In this document: piece by piece, positions 29,163 to 39,279 of the stretch | How the letters are laid out: each line of letters starts with the position of its first letter | Numbering within the stretch: position 1 is the first letter of the stretch | IMG/VR virus record: IMGVR_UViG_3300044634_000144 | Coordinates: 1-39,520 of that record | DNA: 39,520 bases | Origin: a virus | Direction: 5' to 3' (one strand) | The notes under the pieces: model-generated | The model's database searches: none | What the model was told of the DNA's origin: nothing | Seen by the model: the letters and a program-made list of their open reading frames with translations, nothing else | Program-made: the position numbers and the translations under genes

Positions 29163-32100
29163 GTGATAGAGAAGCGGCACAAAAAGCATATCAAGATATG
29201 CAGAAGTCAAAAAATCCTTCTGCCTTTGATGCAATGGGTTCATTCAACAGTTACTATGCTGGCTGGAATGTTAACATGGCTAACTCTTTGCCAATGGATA
29301 TGGGTAAATCTATACCAGCAAAAGATAGAGCAGAGGCTATTAACGCCTTTAATAGGTATCTAAATAAACCAGGTACACCTGCTGCTGTAACACCGCCTGA
29401 AGAAAAAGGATTTTTTTCTAGAGCATTTGAAAAAGTTGAGAAGGCTTATAACTTTACAACACAAGCCGTATCATTTGGTCTGACATTACCAGAAAAGAAT
29501 AATCCTATTTGGGATGGTGACTTTTCACTAGGTGATGTTAAGTCTGCTTGGGACCAATCAAGAGATATTTCTGCTGGTCGTTCCATTATGCGTACCATGA
29601 TTGGAAGACCACTCGATGCTTTCGAAGATGTCTTCAGTGGTATAGTAAAGACTGTAAGTTTTGGAAAACTATCTGGGGCAGATAAGTTCTTACAAGACCA
29701 CGTATTATTTGCTGCTAATGACTTTGATATATTTAATAAGAAGCAAAGAGAAGAAGCATTCCGTGAACAAAACGTTGGACGCTTTACATCATTTGGCACA
29801 GATGTAGTAGCCCGATTTGTTCTAGACCCAACAATTGTAGTTGGTAAAGCAGTTAAGGTTTACAAAGGTATTACCTACGGTGTTAAAGGTCTACAAGAAC
29901 TTAATACTATATTGGCTGGAGAAAAGACTGGATTTAGAGCCAAGAAGGTAAAAGCAACCTTTAATGATTTTATTACTAAAACAGATGGTATGGATGCTGC
30001 TGATTTATTCAGAGTAAAGGCTATCCGTGAATCTGCAAACCCTGCATCATTTGCTGATATCATGGCAGATGCAAACAAGATTGAAGATACAGCACTTCGT
30101 CATGCTGCTAAGGCAGACATTGTTAAGATGGCTATGGGCGATGCTGGTGCAGCAAAAAGATTAATGGATACCAATCGCACTCTTGCTACAAAGATTGCTA
30201 ATCTTGAAGATGAAATTACTGATGCAAAGTATTTTGGTGCTGGACTAGACAAGGCAACTGGACAACTTACATTTGATTTAGTAAACAAAGGTGCCGACCT
30301 AGAAAAGGCTGTAGAGAATGCAGCACTTTATTCTGATGAGTTGGCAGAGTTAACACAAAAATTAAATGCTGAGGCTATCCTAGACCCTACAAGAGTTCCA
30401 CAATTTGATAATATTTCTAAGGTTAGACAGTATTTTTCTGGAAGTCAAAACTTAATTGACCAAAGAGGTCAACTACTTAGTGGTAGTTTAAAGTTTTCTG
30501 ACATAAGAGCGGGTGCAGCAAGTGCTCCAATTCGTGTTCTTACTGGATTTTTCTACAAACGTCCTAGGGGATGGGTAGATTTTACAGATAATCAATCAGT
30601 TCAGACTGTAGATAACTTGTTAAGTCGTGTTCGTGGTTTAGCAGATAGACAGGAACGAGCATATACTACACAGATTACATCTCTTAAAAATAAACTTAAT
30701 ACACAAACCCTTGCTCCCACAGAAGTTAAATCACTTAAGACTCAAATTAAAAGTCTTGAAGATGATTTAAAGAAGGCTTCGTTTACGGTTCAGCGTAAAG
30801 ATACATTGTTTAACGAGTATGTTGCTGCTACAAATGCAGCAGAACGTGCCAATGCTTTCCAAAAGATTGAACAAGAACTATTTGATACAGTTGCTAAGCA
30901 ATTTGGATTTGATGAGAGCGATATACGTCAAGCCTGGTCCCTATTTTCAGGTGGCCGCGCTAAAGCACACAACATTATTCGTGAAAGAGCATACACTGGT
31001 GCTACAAAAACTCTACCAGATGGACGAGTTGTACCAGTAGGTTCAAAGGCTACACCTATTCTTGGTTCTGAAGACTTAAAATACATTATTCCTTTACCAT
31101 TGAACGAGACTCAATTAGTAAAGCAGTTGCCAGTTCTTGATATTGACACAATGTACAATGCCTTAAACAGATTAACTAGGGCACGACGCTCAGAGGCTGT
31201 TGGTGTATACTATAAAGGTAAGGCTGGAGCAACAGACCTTATTGATGGTTTAGATTCTTTGATTAAGTTTGAGGTTCTTGCTCGTCTTGGCTACCCTGTA
31301 CGTAACGTATCAGAAGGAATCCTACGTATCCTTACCACAACTGGTCCTATGGCAATTATGGCGGGCATGAAAGAGTCGGGCAGAAAATTAATTACAAATA
31401 GATTTTCTGGCGCATCATTAGATGATATATATAATTGGTCAGATGAAGTTAAATTGCAGACATACCGAGACGAACTATACGCTATGCGTGATGTTGCCGA
31501 TGACCCAGATTTAATTGATGCTCAAATTTCTGATATAGACAATATGCTTTCTGGTAAAACAGAAATGAAAGATAAGTTTGGCTTAGGATTGCGTGAGGTA
31601 GATGGTATAACCTATACCGATGCTTTGGGTAGTGGACCAGAACAGGCCGAGTTTATTAAAAATAAATTTATTCGTGAATCCGCAAAGATTGTTGATGCCC
31701 ACTTATCAAACAGTAGAAATAAAATAAATAACACATTTGAAACCACTGGAGATTTCGTAGTAATTAAAGGCGAAGACCCTAATTGGGCTCAAGCATATGA
31801 AAGAGTGGTAAACCGTCAGGTTAGAAACTCTAAGATTACTCAAATTCTATTGCAAGATAAACCAAGAGAACAACTAATTGATGAGGCAGAATACTTCCTT
31901 CTTAGAACAAAAGAGGGTAAGGACATTTTAAGAGTTCTTGGTATGGGTAGAAATGCACGTGAAATTGTTGAAGCAAATATGGATAACATTGATGAGTTAT
32001 TCCCAGCATTTGCTACTGGTTTAAAAGAGATTGCTAAGACTCGTAAGATTACAGCAGATGATATTAAGAAGTCTTTTGGTACAGATACGCTAAACTACCC

Positions 32101-33877
32101 AGCGGTTAACGCCGCTCAGGTTGGCGCCGCTAATGGTACTCACCCAGCAATCAGATTATTCTCAACTGCAAGAGATAAATTTTATAAAGCATTTGGTGAA
32201 ATGCCAGAATCTAGTCTTGTACGTCATCCTATGTTTGTTGATTTGTACCGTAAACGCATGGATGCTACTATTAGAAACGCAATTGATACATATCCTGGAG
32301 ATACAATTCCACCAGAATATATTCGCAAACTAGAGTTTAGTGCACGTCAATGGGCCAGGGCAGAACTACGTCGCTCTTTATATGACACATCTGAAAGAGT
32401 AGATGCAGCGTATACGATGAGATATGCATTTCCATTCTTTGGAGCGTTTACAGATGTTATTGAAAAATGGGGTCGCATTGTAGTAAATGACCCATCAGCA
32501 TTTGGTAAGATACAAACTGTATATAATTCTCCAGACCGTATGGGATTAACAGAGGAACGAGATGGTAAGACATACATCAATGTTCCTGGCGAGTGGGTAA
32601 AACGTGGTTCATTCGGCCTATTAGATAGACCTTTGGCTATTCCTAAAACAAGCCTTGACTTACTATTTCAAGGTAATGCTTGGTGGAATCCAGGTGCTGG
32701 GTGGTTCGTTCAGATTGGTGCATCCCAAGTAATCAAGGCTATTCCTGATTGGGAACGTAATAAGATAGTTAAAACAATATTACCTTATGGTCCAACTGGT
32801 ACAAGTGGTGGAGAATTCTTCAAGGATTTATTAATTCAAAACCAGGCAGCACGTAAAGCATGGGCTATATTTAGTGAAAGTGACCCGACTCGTCGCAATC
32901 TAACGGTTCTCATTGCAATGGAAGAAAACCATAAGTACGATAATGGACTTAGAAGTTCTATGCCAAGTGCTAAAGAGATTGACGATAGAGTTAAAAATAT
33001 TCTTGGACTAGAAGTTGTCGCAAGAGCAGTACTTCCTTTTGCTACAAACTTACGTTCTCCTTATCAATTCTACATTGATGAGTTCCAAAGATTACGTGAA
33101 GAAGACCCACAGACTGCGTCTGAAAAATTCTATGATACATATGGTGAGGAATACTTCCAGTTTACTACTAGCCTATCTAAGAATAATACAGGTATTGCTG
33201 CAACTATTGATGCGGAAAAGCGTTCAAGAGAACTGTCTGATTTGATTGCAAAGAATCCTGAGTATGGATGGTTTGTTGTTGGAGATGTTAATGCTGGAGA
33301 ATTCTCTCCTAGTGTTTATCAAAGCCAAAGAGATACACCAGTTGCACCAGGAAGCACAAAGAAGTTCCGTGAATCACAGGACCCATATGAGGCAGTTGCT
33401 GCAACTCAGGCTGAAAAAGGATGGATTACCTACAACAAAGGTATGGATATCATTGAGGCTGAGCGTATAGGACGAGGCTTACCTAATCTAAATGGTATTG
33501 ATGCAGCGGATTTAAAGGAACGTAAGCAAAGATTTATAGAAGAATTAGAAGATGAGAATCCTGCATGGGCTAAGGTTCGTGGAGAGATTAATACCAAAAG
33601 AGTAATTAACTTTTTAAAGTTTGCAAATGAAGTTGTTAATGACCCTAGAACTAAAGGTCGTAGTGACATGCAAGGCATGGCAGACTACCTAGAGGGTAGA
33701 GAATATCTTCGCCAAATGTTAGCAGAAAGAGACAGTAAGTCTATCGATGCTGTTGGTAATGCTGACCTTAAAGAAATGTGGGATACATTTACTAGTGGAT
33801 TACTAGATGAATACATTTCATTCAGTAGAGTATATACAAGAATACTTGAAAAAGATAACCTTACGGAGGGCTTATAG
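29159..33877 (+). CDS. Giant internal virion / ejection-type protein (1572 aa)
   Basis: The largest gene in the genome. Mostly helical, with coiled coils around residues 490-550 (QITSLKNKLN..., VKSLKTQIKSLEDDLKKA) and no transmembrane segment or visible catalytic motif. Around residues 1080-1100 is MRYAFPFFGAFTDVIEKWGRI. Size, helical character and position after portal fit an ejection protein of a podovirus, which would line the head core and form a channel through the host envelope. It could also carry a peptidoglycan-active domain that I cannot recognise. Overlaps both neighbours (ATGA; TAGTG). Confidence 0.65.
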   Translation: MSDREAAQKAYQDMQKSKNPSAFDAMGSFNSYYAGWNVNMANSLPMDMGKSIPAKDRAEAINAFNRYLNKPGTPAAVTPPEEKGFFSRAFEKVEKAYNFTTQAVSFGLTLPEKNNPIWDGDFSLGDVKSAWDQSRDISAGRSIMRTMIGRPLDAFEDVFSGIVKTVSFGKLSGADKFLQDHVLFAANDFDIFNKKQREEAFREQNVGRFTSFGTDVVARFVLDPTIVVGKAVKVYKGITYGVKGLQELNTILAGEKTGFRAKKVKATFNDFITKTDGMDAADLFRVKAIRESANPASFADIMADANKIEDTALRHAAKADIVKMAMGDAGAAKRLMDTNRTLATKIANLEDEITDAKYFGAGLDKATGQLTFDLVNKGADLEKAVENAALYSDELAELTQKLNAEAILDPTRVPQFDNISKVRQYFSGSQNLIDQRGQLLSGSLKFSDIRAGAASAPIRVLTGFFYKRPRGWVDFTDNQSVQTVDNLLSRVRGLADRQERAYTTQITSLKNKLNTQTLAPTEVKSLKTQIKSLEDDLKKASFTVQRKDTLFNEYVAATNAAERANAFQKIEQELFDTVAKQFGFDESDIRQAWSLFSGGRAKAHNIIRERAYTGATKTLPDGRVVPVGSKATPILGSEDLKYIIPLPLNETQLVKQLPVLDIDTMYNALNRLTRARRSEAVGVYYKGKAGATDLIDGLDSLIKFEVLARLGYPVRNVSEGILRILTTTGPMAIMAGMKESGRKLITNRFSGASLDDIYNWSDEVKLQTYRDELYAMRDVADDPDLIDAQISDIDNMLSGKTEMKDKFGLGLREVDGITYTDALGSGPEQAEFIKNKFIRESAKIVDAHLSNSRNKINNTFETTGDFVVIKGEDPNWAQAYERVVNRQVRNSKITQILLQDKPREQLIDEAEYFLLRTKEGKDILRVLGMGRNAREIVEANMDNIDELFPAFATGLKEIAKTRKITADDIKKSFGTDTLNYPAVNAAQVGAANGTHPAIRLFSTARDKFYKAFGEMPESSLVRHPMFVDLYRKRMDATIRNAIDTYPGDTIPPEYIRKLEFSARQWARAELRRSLYDTSERVDAAYTMRYAFPFFGAFTDVIEKWGRIVVNDPSAFGKIQTVYNSPDRMGLTEERDGKTYINVPGEWVKRGSFGLLDRPLAIPKTSLDLLFQGNAWWNPGAGWFVQIGASQVIKAIPDWERNKIVKTILPYGPTGTSGGEFFKDLLIQNQAARKAWAIFSESDPTRRNLTVLIAMEENHKYDNGLRSSMPSAKEIDDRVKNILGLEVVARAVLPFATNLRSPYQFYIDEFQRLREEDPQTASEKFYDTYGEEYFQFTTSLSKNNTGIAATIDAEKRSRELSDLIAKNPEYGWFVVGDVNAGEFSPSVYQSQRDTPVAPGSTKKFRESQDPYEAVAATQAEKGWITYNKGMDIIEAERIGRGLPNLNGIDAADLKERKQRFIEELEDENPAWAKVRGEINTKRVINFLKFANEVVNDPRTKGRSDMQGMADYLEGREYLRQMLAERDSKSIDAVGNADLKEMWDTFTSGLLDEYISFSRVYTRILEKDNLTEGL

Positions 33878-34596
33878 TGGGTGCTTTAGATAACTTAAAA
33901 TCTGGTAGTGGAAGTACTACTAGTGCTAGCGGTAAGGTATTCTTAGGTACTCCAGGTGGAACCAAGACTATCACATTGAAAAGAAGTGGTAAGAAAATAA
34001 TTTCTCCAATTGAAGGTGCAGGGGCTGTAACTATAACAGATGCAAAGAAGAGATACTTTGAAGACCCTACTGTACAGTCAGGATGGTTGTTTACCCTAAG
34101 TAAAAATGGATTTGGTGATGTGTCTCCTGCAAAGGGACAGGTATTATATGAGATGGCTGTAGAGGGTGCTAGTAAATTCTACTCACAATCTGGCGGTACT
34201 CAGAAGATAACACCTGAACAATACTTACAATGGTATGCTAAAGACCAAGGAGTACTCGGTGGTGGTGGTCCATCTGTATCAGTACAGAAGTATCTATTCC
34301 AACCAGAAGAAATACAGTCTTTAATTGATGGTACTCTTAAAGGAGTATTAGGACGTAAGGCTACACAGGCTGAGAGCAAAGAGTTCTACACCGCTATTCA
34401 GGATATGATTGATAAGGGAACCGTTACTACAACCAAGAAGGTAGGCGGTAAAACTATTACTGAAATCAAACCTGGTTATAGTAAGGAAAAAGCAGAGGCT
34501 CTGATTACTGAAAGAGTTAAAGCCCAGTCACCACAAGACTATGAAGAAGCACAAAGTTTAGGCTTTGCTGACTTTTTAGGAAAGTTGAAGGGCTAA
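33877..34596 (+). CDS. Internal virion protein candidate
   Basis: A 239-aa protein starting with GTG 33877, one base shared with the preceding stop (TAGTG). The N-terminus is Ser/Gly-rich; residues 60-170 are mixed; the C-terminal third is helical and charged. No known domain. Grouped with the giant protein and the next two genes as likely components of the ejection core by position and composition. Confidence 0.6.
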   Translation: MGALDNLKSGSGSTTSASGKVFLGTPGGTKTITLKRSGKKIISPIEGAGAVTITDAKKRYFEDPTVQSGWLFTLSKNGFGDVSPAKGQVLYEMAVEGASKFYSQSGGTQKITPEQYLQWYAKDQGVLGGGGPSVSVQKYLFQPEEIQSLIDGTLKGVLGRKATQAESKEFYTAIQDMIDKGTVTTTKKVGGKTITEIKPGYSKEKAEALITERVKAQSPQDYEEAQSLGFADFLGKLKG

Positions 34597-34597
34597 T

Positions 34598-35431
34598 ATG
34601 GCAGAGTCAGTAGCAACGGCATACGGTATTACTGCCGATTTAATTAGAGCATTCCCAGAACTTCAAAAGGTTTATGACCTATACAAAGCAGGAGATACTA
34701 CTCAGGCTGAATTAGAGTACTATAAGACTAGTTATTATAGAAACCTTACTACAACATCTAAGAATAGAGCACAGCAAAAAGCCTCACAACCTGGCGTTTA
34801 TAATCAGGGGATAAATACATTTAAGTTAGAACAGCGTAGACGTTTAATTACTAAAGGTATTAATCTAGATGAGGCTACCTTTAACTCTATTATGCAGGAT
34901 GCCTACGATAAAGGTCTTGATGATAATCAGATAGACCTACAGGCATTAAGCAAGTTTAAGGGTACTGTTGGTGGAGAAACTCTAGGTAGAGTCCAAACCC
35001 TAGAAGAGTATGCCAAATCATTTGGCATGTCTTACTCACCGACCACGTTAAACTCCTGGTCTCAAGGTCTAGTTTCTGGAACAAATACTATATTTGATAT
35101 ACAAGAAAAGATTCGTAGAGATTCAGCCAGTGCATACCCTGTATTTGCAGACGACATTAATAAGGGAACTAGCGTAGATGCACTTGCATCCGCATATAAA
35201 AACTCTATGGCTACTATATTAGAGATAGATGCAGATACTATATCTTACAATGACCCTACATTCCGTAGAGCATTACAGTATATAGGTCCAGATGGTAAGC
35301 CTGCAGTTAAACCTATATGGCAATTTGAAGCAGAGTTACGCCAAGACCCTCGTTGGGATTTAACAGACAATGCTAGGGCTACTGTTGATTCGCTATCATT
35401 AAAAGTCCTTCGTGATTATGGAGTAGCATAA
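34598..35431 (+). CDS. Internal virion protein candidate
   Basis: A 277-aa soluble, helical protein with many Tyr, Asp and Gln residues. Starts one base after the previous stop (TAATATG). It has motifs such as YGITADLIRAFPEL and YAKSFGMSYSPTTLNSW. No family recognised. Part of the internal-protein block between the 1572-aa and LysM proteins. Confidence 0.6.
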   Translation: MAESVATAYGITADLIRAFPELQKVYDLYKAGDTTQAELEYYKTSYYRNLTTTSKNRAQQKASQPGVYNQGINTFKLEQRRRLITKGINLDEATFNSIMQDAYDKGLDDNQIDLQALSKFKGTVGGETLGRVQTLEEYAKSFGMSYSPTTLNSWSQGLVSGTNTIFDIQEKIRRDSASAYPVFADDINKGTSVDALASAYKNSMATILEIDADTISYNDPTFRRALQYIGPDGKPAVKPIWQFEAELRQDPRWDLTDNARATVDSLSLKVLRDYGVA

Positions 35432-35432
35432 T

Positions 35433-36911
35433 ATGGCAACACCTAAAGTTCCTATTGCTAGTACAACTAAGGTTAAATCAGGTCAAACAATATCTGGTAT
35501 TGCTGCTAAAGCAGGAGTAAGCGTTGCTGCTATCGCAGCCGCTAACCCACAGATTACAAACCTAAATAAAATTAATGTTGGACAAACAGTTAAGATTCCA
35601 GTTGTTAATAAAGAGGTTAAGACTTCTGGTTCTACCTATGCTGGTGGAGTAACTGGTGGGGCAAATCCTTTTGCATCTGGTTCTAAAGTTAGCGCGGATA
35701 AACTTGCAACAATTTCCAATGCAGCAGGTATTACTCCAATCAAGCCTGCAACTGGCGGAGTAATTACACCTACTCCCCCAGTTACTGACGATGCGGCAGC
35801 ATTATTAGAGGCCGAAAGATTAAGAAGACTAGCAGAAGAAGAAAGACTGCGCCGAGAAGCAGAAGAAAAACTAAGACTCGCACTAGAAGAATTAGAAAGA
35901 GCAAGATTAGCAGCAGCCGCAGCAGCGGCAGCCAATGATGCAAATGCATTAGCAGCAGCGCAAGCAGCGCTAGCAGCAGCACAAGCGGCAGCAAACTCAG
36001 CAGCAACAACACAGACAGCGCAAACTACATCTCAAGATGCAGCAGTAATAGCAGCAGCAAATGCTGCAGCAGAAGCAGAAAGAGTTGCAGCGCAACGTGA
36101 GTCTGTTGGTAAGATTATAGCAGATAGATTTGCTCAATATGGATTATCATCACTTGGAACTAAAGTATTAGACCTTGCTCGTAAAGGATATACTGAAGCA
36201 ACTATTACTTTAGAGTTACAGAATACTGATGAGTATAAGGCTAGGTTTGCTGCCAATGCTGAGAGACAGAAAAAAGGTTTATCAGTTTTAAGTCCAGCAG
36301 AATACCTAAGCGTAGAAGATGCATATCGTCAAACACTTAGAGCCTATGGATTAAAGCAATTTGATAACGATACATATGTTCGTCAATTCATTTCTAACGA
36401 TGTGTCTCCATCAGAGTTATCTACTCGTGTAATTACAGCAGTTCAGAGAGTTCAGAATGCTGACCCAGCAATTGCTAGAACACTACGTGATTACTATGGT
36501 ATTGGTAGCGCTGATATGGTTGCCTATGTTCTTGACCCTAATGAGCAATTACCTAAGATTCAACGTCAAGTTGCAGCAGCAGAGATTGGTGCAGCAGCAA
36601 GACTACAAGGTCTTGAGGCTGGCGTATCTGTATCAGAACAACTTGCAGCACAAGGTATTACTCAGGCAGAGGCACAAAAGGGATACGCAACTATCGCAGA
36701 TATCCTACCTACTGCAGAGAGGTTAAGTTCTATCTACGGAAATCAATTAGATAGATACGGCCAAGGAGAAGCAGAACAAGAAGTATTTAATACTTTAGCA
36801 TCTGCTCAACGTAAGCGTAAAGCGCTTATTGAAAGAGAGACTAGTGCATTTGGTGGTAGGGCTGGAACATCCAGAGCATCACTTTCAACTGGACTAGGCG
36901 GACAAATATAG
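35433..36911 (+). CDS. LysM-containing internal virion protein
   Basis: A 492-aa protein. Residues ~13-58 form a LysM domain (VKSGQTISGIAAKAGVSVAAI ... INVGQTVKIP), which binds peptidoglycan. Residues ~115-215 are an Ala/Glu/Arg coiled coil (LLEAERLRRLAEEE and long Ala runs). The C-terminal half is helical and contains DEYKARFAANAERQ, resembling segments of its two upstream neighbours. Likely positions the ejection apparatus at the host wall during entry. The Ala codons here are GCA/GCG-rich, giving a local repetitive composition. Confidence 0.75.
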   Translation: MATPKVPIASTTKVKSGQTISGIAAKAGVSVAAIAAANPQITNLNKINVGQTVKIPVVNKEVKTSGSTYAGGVTGGANPFASGSKVSADKLATISNAAGITPIKPATGGVITPTPPVTDDAAALLEAERLRRLAEEERLRREAEEKLRLALEELERARLAAAAAAAANDANALAAAQAALAAAQAAANSAATTQTAQTTSQDAAVIAAANAAAEAERVAAQRESVGKIIADRFAQYGLSSLGTKVLDLARKGYTEATITLELQNTDEYKARFAANAERQKKGLSVLSPAEYLSVEDAYRQTLRAYGLKQFDNDTYVRQFISNDVSPSELSTRVITAVQRVQNADPAIARTLRDYYGIGSADMVAYVLDPNEQLPKIQRQVAAAEIGAAARLQGLEAGVSVSEQLAAQGITQAEAQKGYATIADILPTAERLSSIYGNQLDRYGQGEAEQEVFNTLASAQRKRKALIERETSAFGGRAGTSRASLSTGLGGQI

Positions 36912-37032
36912 AATCCTGACATGGACCTATCGGCCCCATGCAGCGTATAAGACCGAAAGCAAGAGCCAACCAATTTCCCCGAATTGAATTGAGGCTTGCG
37001 ACTAACAACGAATAGAAGGGTGGATAGTTGCT
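36912..37032 (+). other. Intergenic gap before scaffold gene
   Basis: 121 bp without a convincing gene; a nine-codon ATG frame near 36920 is too short to support. A clear AGAAGGGTGG ribosome-binding stretch at 37014-37023 serves the scaffold gene. This gap is longer than most in the operon and may contain a processing site or internal promoter, which I cannot define. Confidence 0.4.
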
Positions 37033-37512
37033 ATGAGCAACAACTACTGGGAAGACGAAGACGAAGACCTAGATACCGACCAAGGATTTTCTGGTGATGG
37101 TAGTGACTTAATTAAGAAACTACGTAAAGCCAAGAGAGCCGACGAGAAACGTATTAAGGAACTCACTGAGCAACTTGAGGGTTTATCCAAAGTGCAGCGT
37201 GAGCGAACTGTCAAAGAAGTCCTAGAAAAGAAGGGCGTAAACGCTAAGGCTGCACGCTTGATTCTTAAGGACATTGAAGACGTTAACGAAGATTCAGTTT
37301 CTAACTGGCTCGATGATAACGCAGATTTGTTTGGAATACAAGTGCAGAAAGATGAACCTAAGATGGCGGAACAAGACCGTGCTGCTCTAAGACAGCAGGA
37401 TGTTCTAACACAGGGCGCGTTCACCCCAGACCGAATGGAAGAAATCAATTCAAGAATAGACAATGCAGATTCTATGGATGCATTGCTAGATGTCCTCCGT
37501 TCACAACAATAA
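37033..37512 (+). CDS. Capsid scaffolding protein
   Basis: A 159-aa, strongly charged, helical protein immediately upstream of the major capsid gene. Acidic N-terminus (WEDEDEDLDTD), coiled coil at ~25-65 (KKLRKAKRADEKRIKELTEQ), acidic C-terminal helices. This is the classic scaffold layout and position: it would template prohead assembly and then be removed. No cleavage site can be defined. Confidence 0.75.
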   Translation: MSNNYWEDEDEDLDTDQGFSGDGSDLIKKLRKAKRADEKRIKELTEQLEGLSKVQRERTVKEVLEKKGVNAKAARLILKDIEDVNEDSVSNWLDDNADLFGIQVQKDEPKMAEQDRAALRQQDVLTQGAFTPDRMEEINSRIDNADSMDALLDVLRSQQ

Positions 37513-37544
37513 TAATCATAGTTTCTAGTCACTGGAGGTGACGA

Positions 37545-38492
37545 ATGGCATATGTATCAACAGACTCAGGTTCCTTAGGTGGAACCGCTGGTGGTGCTGG
37601 TCTAGTACAGAAGGCGTATGACCGTCTTCTAGAATTCGCTCTCCGCTCTGAACCACTAATTCGTTCAGTCGCAGATAAGCGTCCAGCACGTCAAGCAATC
37701 CCTGGCTCAACCGTTGTTCTACAACGTTATGTTGACCTATCAGTAGCAACAACTGCTCTGACAGAGACAACTGACCCAGATGCAGTAGCAATGTCAACAC
37801 CAACATCAGTAACCATTACTCTTAACGAGTACGGTAACTCAGTGTTGGTAACACGTGCATTAGAGTTATTCTCTCTTGCAGATGTTGACCCTGCAATCGC
37901 AAATATTATCGCGTTCAACCTAGCAGATTCTATTGACTCCGTAGCAATGACAACATTGCGTGGCGGTTCAAACGTAATCTACTCAGGTTCAACTGCAACA
38001 TCAACTGCAACTATCACAGCAGCCGCAACACTATCTTCAGCAAACCTACGTAAGGCAGTTGCTAAGTTACGTGCTAACAAGGCTAATGGTCGTAAGGGTT
38101 CACTATACTGGGCTGGTATCCACCCAGAGGTATCCCATGACCTACGTGCTGAGACAGGTTCAGCAGGATGGTTACTTCCTAACCAATATGGTTCTGCACA
38201 AGACCGTATCTGGGCAGGAGAAATCGGAACATACGAAGGTGCATACTTCGTAGAGTCTCCACGCCTTTACTCTGCAACTGACGGTTCTTCATCTGCAAAG
38301 GTGTACCGCACAATCATCGCAGGACAGCAAGCACTTGCTGAGGCAGTGGCAGAAGAGCCACATGTAGTTATCGGACCAGTAGTTGACCGCTTGATGCGTC
38401 ACCGCCCAATGGGTTGGTATGGCGTACTGGGCTTTGCTCGCTACCGCGAAGAGGCACTATACAGAATCGAATCAGGTTCTTCAATCGCTTAG
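37545..38492 (+). CDS. Major capsid protein
   Basis: A 315-aa HK97-fold candidate: abundant Thr/Val/Ala strands, an N-terminal arm with KAYDRLLEFALRSEPLIRSVA, an E-loop-like VVLQRYVDLSVATTALTETTDPDA region, then spine-helix-like SSANLRKAVAKLRA and the segment GMAYFVE/RMRHRPMGWYGVLGF-like C-terminus (MRHRPMGWYGVLGFARY). GGAGGTGACGA before the ATG is one of the best ribosome-binding sites here, fitting high expression. It follows scaffold and is followed by a strong hairpin that would separate expression levels. Confidence 0.85.
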   Translation: MAYVSTDSGSLGGTAGGAGLVQKAYDRLLEFALRSEPLIRSVADKRPARQAIPGSTVVLQRYVDLSVATTALTETTDPDAVAMSTPTSVTITLNEYGNSVLVTRALELFSLADVDPAIANIIAFNLADSIDSVAMTTLRGGSNVIYSGSTATSTATITAAATLSSANLRKAVAKLRANKANGRKGSLYWAGIHPEVSHDLRAETGSAGWLLPNQYGSAQDRIWAGEIGTYEGAYFVESPRLYSATDGSSSAKVYRTIIAGQQALAEAVAEEPHVVIGPVVDRLMRHRPMGWYGVLGFARYREEALYRIESGSSIA

Positions 38493-38502
38493 TTGATTGA
38501 CG

Positions 38503-38544
38503 GTAAGACACTGTTTATACGGCGAATACGTTGCAGTGTCTTAC
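38503..38544 (+). other. 11-bp perfect hairpin after major capsid gene
   Basis: GTAAGACACTG (38503-38513) and CAGTGTCTTAC (38534-38544) are exact complements around a 20-nt loop. No T-run follows, so it is not a standard terminator. It could protect the 3' end of the capsid mRNA or be a processing site, lowering expression of the downstream genes. Confidence 0.75.
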
Positions 38545-38566
38545 AGTAAGTTCATTAAGGAGAATA

Positions 38567-38836
38567 ATGACAGATTACATTTTCACAACACCAGTTGTTG
38601 AAGAAGGACCTATAGGTAAACATCGTCTGTTTTATTTTTATAAAATGGATAGAGGCATAAGCATAGCAAAGAATGGTGGAACTTACTCTAAAGTAAGATT
38701 TCCATTAGATGAATCCATTGCTGAGTATGATGAGTTCTATCTAGGTGGGCATAAACATATAGTAGATGACGTTACAAAAGCAGCACTTATTGCATCTGGA
38801 TTAGGAATAACAGAGGCTAATTTTACACTAGCATAA
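38567..38836 (+). CDS. Small head protein downstream of capsid
   Basis: An 89-aa protein starting at ATG 38567, with AAGGAG upstream; an earlier in-frame TTG at 38531 falls in the hairpin. Contains TTPVVEEGPIGKHRLFYFYKMDRGISI and YDEFYLGGHKHIV, which I recall from small conserved phage head proteins, often seen next to capsid genes. Probably a head-completion or decoration component; the function is not established from the sequence. Confidence 0.7.
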   Translation: MTDYIFTTPVVEEGPIGKHRLFYFYKMDRGISIAKNGGTYSKVRFPLDESIAEYDEFYLGGHKHIVDDVTKAALIASGLGITEANFTLA

Positions 38837-38845
38837 GGGACGAAT

Positions 38846-39157
38846 ATGGCGTATCACTGGCAAGACCATCCTATAGAAGTCGAAGGATGTTTCGGATGTA
38901 AGGTAATGAATCTTCAAGTAAATGCAGGAGATGCTAAAAGAGATATTCCAGATAAAAAATGGAATGCAGAATTGCAGGCTTATCGAGATGCAAGAGCACA
39001 GGGTATTCAACCAGCAGGTACAACTATGCGTCATGTAGAAGAAGCGCATAAAGCATCAGAGATTTTAGGCAAAGCGTATAATGCGGACACTATGCCTAAG
39101 ACGAAAGATATAACCCAAAAATCCGCAGCCGTAATGAAAGAGATAGGACAAGTATAA
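38846..39157 (+). CDS. Small hypothetical head-region protein
   Basis: A 103-aa basic protein starting at ATG 38846. The N-terminal EVEGCFGCK has a CxxC, suggesting a zinc site; the rest is helical (WNAELQAYRDARAQ, HVEEAHKASEILGKAY). No family recognised. It shares TAATG with the next tiny gene. Confidence 0.65.
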   Translation: MAYHWQDHPIEVEGCFGCKVMNLQVNAGDAKRDIPDKKWNAELQAYRDARAQGIQPAGTTMRHVEEAHKASEILGKAYNADTMPKTKDITQKSAAVMKEIGQV

Positions 39158-39279
39158 TGCCAAAAGTAGGAAAAATGGAATTCCCTTACACTCCAAAAGG
39201 TAAGGCTATGGCCAAGAAGGCAGCAAAGAAGGCTGCTGCAAAGAAGATGGTTATGAAGAAAATGGGTAAGAAGAAGTAA
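39157..39279 (+). CDS. Tiny Lys/Met-rich protein
   Basis: A 40-aa protein, almost entirely Lys, Ala, Met and Gly after PYTPKGKAM (AKKAAKKAAAKKMVMKKMG). Joined by TAATG on both sides. Composition suggests a histone-like or DNA-condensing peptide packed in the head; that is inference. Such mini-proteins recur in environmental podoviruses. Confidence 0.65.
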   Translation: MPKVGKMEFPYTPKGKAMAKKAAKKAAAKKMVMKKMGKKK

